A DNA stretch of 5,362 nt from Gammaproteobacteria bacterium (lineage in GTDB: Bacteria > Pseudomonadota > Gammaproteobacteria > Arenicellales > Poriferihabitantaceae), in the NCBI GenBank assembly GCA_009839585.1, contig VXPI01000025.1, forward strand, positions 1 through 5,362. The letters run 5' to 3'. A program made the position numbers and the translations under genes. The notes under the pieces are model-generated. The model was not told the origin of the DNA, did not search any database, and saw only the letters and a list, made by a program, of their open reading frames with translations. Below are positions 1-5,362 of the stretch, one piece after another. The stretch's first letter is position 1; every line of letters begins with the position of its first letter.

Positions 1-2031
1 TTTGAGGTTTTCGAGAATATTTTGAACAAAATTGTCAGATGTCAATTGATTGGTATCAGATTCATCGTACCCATCAATAATCTCATCTTTGTCATCAAAG
101 CCGATTTCACGATGTGGCAGAAGGCTTTCCACAGTGAAGGGACCGGCTACACGAACAGTTTTCCTATCTTCATATGGCTGGTCATGGAGAAGTTCAAAAT
201 CTGCTCCTGCCGAAATAGACTCATCTATTTTCTTTTGCCTTTCAATCCGAAGGCGCTGCCACTCCTTATGCATATCCCTTGCTTCAAGCGGCCAAGAATC
301 CTCAGACTTGTGTGGAATTTCCCATTCTTCCCATGATGTGGTCAGATTCACATTAAGCTTGTTGCGCAATGGTTCCAGCAATGCTTGATACTTTTCCCAT
401 ATCACATCAATTTCAGCATTACCAGCAATTGATTTGAGAGTGATGTGTGGAACTCGCTTGTACACAAAACCATGCCGAATGTCGTCGCCACATGTAGTGG
501 AATGGAAGTTTGGTCTGCCAAGAATTTCCGCCTCTTTCACCTTACCCTTGATACTATCCAAAAGCAGATAGTACGGGTAATGTGCTCCCATAATTCGTGC
601 CCTTGCGAGAGCTAGTGCTACTCTGGAAGTATCAGTCGTGATCCATCGTCGCCCCCAGTGCTCTGCAACGAAAGCCGTAGTTCCAGACCCACAAGTTGGG
701 TCGAGAACCAGATCTCCCGGATCAGTGGTCATCAGAAGGCAACGCTGAATTATTCTGGGTGATGTTTGAACTACATAAGTCTTGTTTACTTCCGGTCCGG
801 TATCATTCCATGTATCATTCAATTCTGCAGCCGGGTAATCATCATGATAGTAAATTGACCTTAACGCATCCTTTCCAGAAATCACACGGTCCGCCATTTT
901 GAGACGTTGGAATCCCACTGGCGAATACCGCCAACTTCGCATTGGCGGTATTCGCCAGTGGGATCCAAAGCACTCTCTTGGCTCGTGATCACCTGCACTC
1001 TTCGAGTGAAGAGGCAAAGTTGAAAATGCTTTGCTATTTGGAGGAAGACTTGTTGATTTCGATTGTTCCGACTTGTTCATTCTCCGCCGATTCCTATTTT
1101 CTTCCGTAATCTGGTTATACATACCTGTATCCAGCTCCCGCTCTTTCAAAAGCCTTCTGAACTTTGTCCTTTCAGCATTTTTTCCATACCAGATCAGATA
1201 ATCAGAGACGCTTTTCAATGATCTTATTCTAGTGGTGCCGCTACTGACTCTGCAAGTAATCAAATTCAGGAAATTATCCTCGCCAAACACCTCATCCATT
1301 ACAACGCGAACCCGATGAACATTGCCGTCTCCAATTTGCACAAATACAGAACCGCTTTCCGTTAGCAAGTCTCGAGCAACCGTCAACCTATCACGAAGAT
1401 AAGTCAAATAGGAATGAATGCCATCTCGCCAAGTGTCTCGAAATGCCTTGACCTGCTCAGGCTCTCGCGTTATGTGATGAAGTTTGCTGTCTTGTACATC
1501 TCTACTGGTTGTAGACCACTGAAAATTTGAATTGAACTTAATGCCATATGGCGGATCAATATAGATGCATTGCACTTTACCGCGAAGACCTTCGCGTTCT
1601 GCAAGTGAAGCCATAACCTGCAGGGAGTCACCCAGTATCATGCGATTTGCCCAGTTTGCATCGTGCTGATAGAACTCTGTCTTTTCCACTTCATCAGATA
1701 AGCCATCAAAATCAGCGAACAAATCGGTCTGCTTCTGGTTAGCTTCATCATTCGACTTTGACACCCTGTGCAGGTCATCAATCAAAGCCTTGGGGTGCAC
1801 TTTCTCCTGAATATATAGTGGTGGTGCCTGAACCATAAGGTCAGACCAATCCGACATATCCTTTCCACGCCAGACGAGTTGGGGATCTAGGTCGGCATTA
1901 CGTCGTTCGTAGGCAATACGAAGGTCGGACTGGACATCCTTTTGCAAAACCGACTGATATTCAGCGGTAGGTATATTTTTTCGATTCGCTCCTTGGTGGT
2001 TCAGTGTCTTGATCGTCTTGCCCTTCGACAT
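1..2031 (-). CDS. mod: Type III-like site-specific DNA (adenine) methyltransferase, 3' end beyond window
   Basis: This is the modification subunit of the system; it should transfer a methyl group from S-adenosylmethionine to a base, most likely adenine N6, in the recognition site. The frame is open for 677 codons from the ATG at 2031 to the left edge, with no stop or frameshift. Motif IV is IDPPYG (DPPY at residues 159-162). The SAM-binding motif I is LDPTCGSGTT (DPTCGSG at 444-450). DPPY before the SAM site is the beta-class order used by Type III Mod proteins. Residues of about 260-410, between the two, should hold target recognition; residues 290-326 are strongly charged, and 355-375 are encoded by a long hairpin. 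From memory, relatives are about 900-1000 aa, so perhaps 250-300 residues are missing. The start is fixed by a GGAG nine bases upstream. It lies 23 bp after res and is probably co-transcribed. Exact recognition sequence and methylation type cannot be read from the sequence. Confidence 0.93.
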   Translation of the reverse strand, partial: MSKGKTIKTLNHQGANRKNIPTAEYQSVLQKDVQSDLRIAYERRNADLDPQLVWRGKDMSDWSDLMVQAPPLYIQEKVHPKALIDDLHRVSKSNDEANQKQTDLFADFDGLSDEVEKTEFYQHDANWANRMILGDSLQVMASLAEREGLRGKVQCIYIDPPYGIKFNSNFQWSTTSRDVQDSKLHHITREPEQVKAFRDTWRDGIHSYLTYLRDRLTVARDLLTESGSVFVQIGDGNVHRVRVVMDEVFGEDNFLNLITCRVSSGTTRIRSLKSVSDYLIWYGKNAERTKFRRLLKERELDTGMYNQITEENRNRRRMNKSEQSKSTSLPPNSKAFSTLPLHSKSAGDHEPRECFGSHWRIPPMRSWRYSPVGFQRLKMADRVISGKDALRSIYYHDDYPAAELNDTWNDTGPEVNKTYVVQTSPRIIQRCLLMTTDPGDLVLDPTCGSGTTAFVAEHWGRRWITTDTSRVALALARARIMGAHYPYYLLLDSIKGKVKEAEILGRPNFHSTTCGDDIRHGFVYKRVPHITLKSIAGNAEIDVIWEKYQALLEPLRNKLNVNLTTSWEEWEIPHKSEDSWPLEARDMHKEWQRLRIERQKKIDESISAGADFELLHDQPYEDRKTVRVAGPFTVESLLPHREIGFDDKDEIIDGYDESDTNQLTSDNFVQNILENLK
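907..968. repeat. Long near-perfect inverted repeat (hairpin) inside the methyltransferase gene
   Basis: Arms 912-934 and 942-964 are perfectly complementary over 23 bp around a 7-base loop (CTTCGCA on the plus strand). After one unpaired base (A911) the pairing continues for four more bases, 907-910 with 965-968. Each arm also contains its own small inverted repeat, TGGCG-AATAC-CGCCA at 919-933 and TGGCG-GTATT-CGCCA at 943-957, so the DNA could form one long hairpin or two short ones. The methyltransferase frame reads straight through it as residues 355-375 without a stop. No T run follows, so it does not look like an intrinsic terminator. It could be a small mobile palindromic repeat or a palindrome made by template switching. 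Confidence 0.9.
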
Positions 2032-2040
2032 TTACCTACA

Positions 2041-2044
2041 CTCC
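2041..2044 (-). promoter_or_regulatory. Ribosome binding site of the methyltransferase gene
   Basis: The minus strand reads TAGGAG and then nine bases before the ATG at 2031. It lies inside the 23-bp gap after the res stop codon. The gap is too small for a separate promoter of ordinary size, so this site supports translation of mod from a shared res-mod transcript. It also supports the chosen mod start, because no other good start codon lies nearby. Confidence 0.8.
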
Positions 2045-2054
2045 TAATTTTGGT

Positions 2055-5000
2055 CTAATATTCAGCTACAACACCCTGAATCATTGATTCAAAGTGAGAG
2101 CATATCTCTGTCTCAAAGTCCGATTCCATTTCCCAAATATCTCTAAATTCGGCGAATGCCCAGCGCCCATATCGCCCAAGATTGTTCACTCCGGGTATCC
2201 AATAGGTATCCATGGCATTCTTCTTGTCCTTAGCATCTTCTTTACGATATCCCTTTATCTCTACAACAAGGTTTAGCGGGTTTTCTGCACCACACCCATC
2301 ATCCACTTTTACGATGAAATCCGGAACATAGATCCGTGCCTGGGATCCATACCTGTAAGGCACCTCAAATCCGAGATTGTCGTTTCTGGCATATGCCAAT
2401 ACACGAGAATGTGCTTCAGCAATTCGACAAAATTCCATCTCCCAATCGCTGTCCAGGATAGCCCAGTTAACATGGCAACGTGTCTTGCAGGTCTCGTATC
2501 GTCTTGACTTCGTTGTATTGAAATTCACTTGCGCAGTGGATCCCTCCGAATTGTAGGGATCAAGCACAACTCTCACCCGACAATTGCCTATCTCGGCACG
2601 AGTTATCGCGGCTGTAATTCGCTCACATACCATATCTGCAAGTTCTTGATACAGGAGTTGTGCTGCATAAGTGCCACCTTTGCATGATAGACATGTATCC
2701 AGATACCGCCGAGTAATACTTTTGAGCTGCCCAAAAAGTGGCAAGTGTGGATTTTCATCGGGGTCACGCCACTTTGTGTACAACAATCGCTTTGTAAGTT
2801 CATAGATAAGAGTGGAACGACGGATTGATGAAAGATAATCTAAATCAAGATCAATTCCTTCTCCTATAATGCCAGCATTTCGGGTAATAGTCGGGCCGAC
2901 AAGTTCAGGTGTCAGTGCCAAAAATGATTCTTCTGTGAACTCGGCACTTAGGCGATCCTTTGGCAATTCAACGCGATATCCAGCTACGCGAGGAAAGCGT
3001 ATTTCCAATGCATCTCGGTCAGGGCGGACAGCATAAACATGAATAGTCTCTCTCGGAGGCTGAGGAGGAGCCAAAACTGGTTTTGACGTAAAATCAAAAG
3101 GGATACCCAACACATCCGCATATTCAACTTTCAGCAAACCATCTTCATCATCAAGCTCATAAGAATGTCTGCGAAGAGCCCGACCAACGACCTGTTCACA
3201 TAATAGCTGTGTTCCAAATGCCCTTACCCCCAGTATATGGGTAACCGTGTTCGCATCCCAACCTTCGGAAAGCATTGACACGGAAACAACACACCTAATG
3301 GTTTCTCCGAGTCGCCCTTTCTTGCCAACAGTGTTCATGACTTCTCGAAGAAGATTTTCATCGCTAATTTCCCTTGAGCGTTCAATTTCTCCACGCTCTA
3401 TCATTTCACGCCGATAACGCTCAATTTCATCATCTGCCATAGCTCGAAAATTTTTGTCGAAGACATCTCCAGATTCTAGTTGTTCGCTGTCAATCAAAAG
3501 TGTTCGTGGGCGAGAATACCGATTTCCGGTTTCGTCAAAATTACGAAATAATGGGAGGTGTCCGTCAATATAGCCTGAGGTATTTTCATTCTTCAGATGG
3601 AACCCTGAAATATAATCATAGACAAGTTTTGAAGTGGATGTGTTATTACAGACCACGATGAAACAAGGAGGCACATTAATCTGGTTTGACTGCCAAAGAT
3701 TGAAAGTCTTTTCGTAATGCCCATAGAGCGCTTCAAGCGCGGCCTGCAACTCCACTGGTAGACTAAGAGGATCTAGAGTGCCTATATCGCTTCGGCCTTT
3801 TTTTGGCATTTTTTTGCCAATGTGCCGCCATAAATCACGAAAGACTGGCATTTCTGAACCAGATATGTTGTCTGCAATCGGTAATCTAGGCAACTTGACG
3901 ATCCCGCATTCAATAGCATCCATTAGAGAAAAATCACACATTGTCCATGGGAAAAGCGTTCCCTCAGCATAGCCAGAACCGCTAAGAAAAAAAGGTGTCG
4001 CAGATAAATCAAATACCTTGATAATCCCAAGTTTGCGTTTAACCGCCTCAAGCCCTGAAATCCAAACTCGCGCCTGCTCCGAGTTTTTATCAGCTTCCTT
4101 ACGTTGCTCGCCTTTTAAATCTTGCTTATTATCCCCGCCAGATTTTTGCTTATAACAATGATGTGCCTCATCATTAATGACCAAAATATTCTTCATGCTC
4201 ATGAGTTCTGGCATAACTCTTTGCAACATTTGCCCTTCCGACTCCTTTGTACTGATTGGCCCGTCCCGACCTTCCAAAAGTGATCTGCCCACTTTGGAAA
4301 GAGATCTTTTGTCACGACGAATAAAGGAGTGAAAATTAGTAATGACAATCTTCGCACGTTCCATGTCAGACAACATGTCTTGTGGAACAATCTGCCTGCT
4401 TTTGAAGTAGCTATCCGGATCATTTGGCTGAAGAACCCTGAGCCGGTCATGAATTGTGATCCCAGGTGCTACCACTAAGAATCCACGCGTAAAACGTTTG
4501 CTCTGGGGATGTCGAATCGAATTCACTGTCTGCCATGCCATAAGCATAGCCATAACAGTTGTTTTCCCTGAACCTGTAGCCATCTTCAGGGCAATGCGCA
4601 TGAGAGATGGATTAGCGTCATTATTTACATCCTTGATGTGATCGATATATTTTTTTACTCTTGCACCCTGCTTTGGAGCAACCTCGGTGAGCCAGATAAC
4701 AGTTTCAACCGCTTCAATTTGACAGAAAAAAGGTCGTATATTGCCGAATCTGGATTTTCGCCAATGTATCAGCAACCGCTCTGTCTCCGGGGTCACATGC
4801 CAATCTTTAGGATTTTCCAGATCTCGCCATCTGTCCACCTCACTCCGAACACCGTTTATTATCTCTGCGTAAAAATAATCTTGATCGGGTGTCGATATAT
4901 CCTTGACTTCGCCAATTATGATTGATGATTGTGCAGATGCCTGCGCTCTCTGTTTTTTGGGTCGTGGAATAGGTGAAATAAATTCGGCCCTACGTCGAGA

Positions 5001-5105
5001 ATTTACTTTTTCATGTGTAGGTTGACCTGTCTCATCAAGTTTCCAATGCCAAGATGGATACTCATAAGGTGAATTCAGGATAGGAGTTGAAAAAAAATCA
5101 TCCAT
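2055..5105 (-). CDS. res: Type III-like restriction subunit: DEAH helicase with C-terminal PD-(D/E)XK nuclease
   Basis: This is the restriction subunit, an ATP-dependent translocase plus nuclease expected to cut DNA lacking the partner methylation. It has 1016 residues, close to the usual Type III Res length. Motifs in order are: a Q-like region RPFFCQIEAVE (124-134), Walker A MATGSGKTT (175-183), motif Ia VVAPGITIHDRL (211-222), Walker B with DEAHH (312-316), motif III LSATPFF (367-373), motif V SEGWDANT (613-620) and motif VI QVVGRALRR (638-646). The C-terminal nuclease shows VPDF (927-930) and, 20 residues on, VEIKG (948-952), giving D929, E949 and K951 as the likely catalytic residues. 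All motifs are intact. The N-terminus ILNSPYEYPSWHW and the stretch around GSGYAEGTLFPW match what I recall of the BPTD_3080-type restriction endonucleases. The start follows a GGAG, and a T8 tract occupies codons 3-6. It lies 23 bp upstream of mod, with which it should form an operon and a complex. Confidence 0.95.
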   Translation of the reverse strand: MDDFFSTPILNSPYEYPSWHWKLDETGQPTHEKVNSRRRAEFISPIPRPKKQRAQASAQSSIIIGEVKDISTPDQDYFYAEIINGVRSEVDRWRDLENPKDWHVTPETERLLIHWRKSRFGNIRPFFCQIEAVETVIWLTEVAPKQGARVKKYIDHIKDVNNDANPSLMRIALKMATGSGKTTVMAMLMAWQTVNSIRHPQSKRFTRGFLVVAPGITIHDRLRVLQPNDPDSYFKSRQIVPQDMLSDMERAKIVITNFHSFIRRDKRSLSKVGRSLLEGRDGPISTKESEGQMLQRVMPELMSMKNILVINDEAHHCYKQKSGGDNKQDLKGEQRKEADKNSEQARVWISGLEAVKRKLGIIKVFDLSATPFFLSGSGYAEGTLFPWTMCDFSLMDAIECGIVKLPRLPIADNISGSEMPVFRDLWRHIGKKMPKKGRSDIGTLDPLSLPVELQAALEALYGHYEKTFNLWQSNQINVPPCFIVVCNNTSTSKLVYDYISGFHLKNENTSGYIDGHLPLFRNFDETGNRYSRPRTLLIDSEQLESGDVFDKNFRAMADDEIERYRREMIERGEIERSREISDENLLREVMNTVGKKGRLGETIRCVVSVSMLSEGWDANTVTHILGVRAFGTQLLCEQVVGRALRRHSYELDDEDGLLKVEYADVLGIPFDFTSKPVLAPPQPPRETIHVYAVRPDRDALEIRFPRVAGYRVELPKDRLSAEFTEESFLALTPELVGPTITRNAGIIGEGIDLDLDYLSSIRRSTLIYELTKRLLYTKWRDPDENPHLPLFGQLKSITRRYLDTCLSCKGGTYAAQLLYQELADMVCERITAAITRAEIGNCRVRVVLDPYNSEGSTAQVNFNTTKSRRYETCKTRCHVNWAILDSDWEMEFCRIAEAHSRVLAYARNDNLGFEVPYRYGSQARIYVPDFIVKVDDGCGAENPLNLVVEIKGYRKEDAKDKKNAMDTYWIPGVNNLGRYGRWAFAEFRDIWEMESDFETEICSHFESMIQGVVAEY

Positions 5106-5116
5106 AAGTAGTTTTT

Positions 5117-5120
5117 CTCC
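5117..5120 (-). promoter_or_regulatory. Ribosome binding site of the restriction gene
   Basis: GGAG on the minus strand lies 11 bases before the ATG at 5105, slightly longer than the usual spacing. A second, out-of-frame ATG begins at 5101, 15 bases from the same site. The better spacing favours 5105, which also gives the N-terminus expected for the family. Confidence 0.65.
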
Positions 5121-5128
5121 GACAAACC

Positions 5129-5137
5129 ATTACAACA
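5129..5137 (-). promoter_or_regulatory. Candidate extended -10 promoter element for the res-mod operon
   Basis: The minus strand reads TG-T-TGTAAT, five of six matches to TATAAT with the TG of an extended -10 element. Transcription would begin near 5122, leaving a short leader of about 17 bases that still contains the GGAG. No good -35 box is visible at the normal distance (AAAGGC at 17 bp), so this rests on the -10 match alone. A palindrome lies directly against it on the upstream side, where a repressor could act. Confidence 0.35.
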
Positions 5138-5149
5138 CAACGCTTGTGT
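5135..5149. repeat. 15-bp palindrome ACACAA-CGC-TTGTGT, possible operator
   Basis: A perfect 6-bp inverted repeat with a 3-bp centre overlaps the TG of the candidate extended -10 element and fills most of the -35/-10 spacer. Palindromes in that position are often repressor or controller-protein sites. No run of T follows on the minus strand, so it is a poor candidate for a terminator. No regulator gene is visible in the window, so the operator role is inferred from position only. Confidence 0.35.
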
Positions 5150-5278
5150 ACGCCTTTAAAGAACTTGAGGCTTACCATTTACTACAAAGACCGGCTTCAA
5201 ATGCAAGCCCAAAGGAGCGAACGCAAATATTGAAATATAAACTTGCCCATCCGTCAACAAAAGTGAAAAAGTTTATTC

Positions 5279-5362
5279 TCATCCTTCTCGCCACTTGCGA
5301 AAGACCAGGGAACAGTTGGTACCCCCAAAACCGAAACTGTTACTCATTGCAAGATCGAGATC
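5279..5362 (-). CDS. C-terminal end of a beta-ketoacyl-ACP synthase (FabF/FabB type), partial
   Basis: Only the last 27 codons and the TGA stop are in the window. The protein end contains AMSNSFGFGGTNCSLVF followed by RKWREG. SNSFGFGGTN is the highly conserved glycine-rich signature near the C-terminus of ketoacyl synthases of fatty acid synthesis, which condense malonyl-ACP with a growing acyl chain. The tail is too short to tell FabF from FabB, or from a synthase of a secondary pathway such as aryl polyene synthesis. It points the same way as res and ends 173 bp before the res start. No clear terminator follows it, so some read-through into the restriction operon is possible. Confidence 0.85.
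   Translation of the reverse strand, partial: DLDLAMSNSFGFGGTNCSLVFRKWREG

Noticed and set aside
22..388. Two overlapping plus-strand open frames (104 and 112 codons)
   Set aside because: They lie antisense to the continuous methyltransferase frame, overlap each other in different frames, have no convincing ribosome binding site and resemble no known protein.
696..902. Plus-strand open frame of 68 codons
   Set aside because: It is antisense to the region encoding the SAM-binding motif of the methyltransferase; the coding signal is clearly on the other strand.
907..968. The long hairpin as a transcription terminator or as the edge of an insertion sequence
   Set aside because: No T run follows on either strand, no transposase gene is present, and the methyltransferase frame continues undisturbed on both sides.
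1..2031. Methyltransferase as a pseudogene broken by the hairpin
   Set aside because: Manual translation gives 677 consecutive sense codons with both catalytic motifs intact and family-like sequence up to the window edge.
4199..4925. Small open frames on both strands within the helicase region
   Set aside because: They overlap the conserved Walker A and DEAH region of res in other frames and have no independent support.
5229..5257. TTGACG (5257-5252) and TTCAAT (5234-5229) on the minus strand, 17 bp apart, as a sigma-70 promoter
   Set aside because: The -35 box is good, but the -10 box lacks the A at position 2 and would leave a leader of over 100 bases. The extended -10 element nearer the gene is more convincing, though this one is not excluded.
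5237..5276. 8-bp inverted repeat ATAAACTT / AAGTTTAT just after the synthase stop, as a terminator
   Set aside because: The arms are AT-rich, the loop is 24 bases and no clean T run follows, so it is not a convincing intrinsic terminator.

Overview
The window carries a two-gene restriction-modification operon on the minus strand. The last few codons of a beta-ketoacyl-ACP synthase lie upstream, at the right edge. Reading on the minus strand from right to left, the layout is: synthase tail (5362-5279), a 173-bp intergenic region with a candidate promoter and operator, a complete Type III-like restriction subunit of 1016 aa (5105-2055), a 23-bp gap with a clear ribosome binding site, and a site-specific DNA methyltransferase (2031-1). 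The methyltransferase stays open for all 677 visible codons and runs off the left edge, so its C-terminus is missing. Essentially all of the window is coding on the minus strand. I see no tRNA, rRNA, CRISPR array or insertion sequence.

The organism is most likely a Gram-negative, proteobacteria-like bacterium of moderate GC content (mid-40s percent by eye). The reasons are the FabF/FabB-type C-terminus, the GGAG Shine-Dalgarno sites and the general codon use. The sequence does not allow a narrower placement.

The two large genes should act together. The methyltransferase has beta-class motif order, with DPPY before DPTCGSG. It would methylate the recognition sequence and probably provides target recognition for the complex. 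The helicase-nuclease has Walker A, DEAH, SAT and QxxGR motifs plus a C-terminal PD...EIK site. It would translocate on and cut unmodified DNA. The order is res then mod, the reverse of the classical EcoP1I/EcoP15I arrangement. It fits the Res family that I recall being annotated as 'BPTD_3080 family restriction endonuclease'. This looks like a recognisable defence module rather than a wholly new system.

Three features are not explained by the gene calls. The first is a long, nearly perfect hairpin (907-968) embedded in frame in the likely target-recognition region of the methyltransferase. The second is a T8 tract directly after the res start codon, with a second overlapping ATG in another frame, an arrangement that could make restriction phase-variable. 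The third is a 15-bp palindrome abutting an extended -10 element just upstream of res, which looks like an operator.
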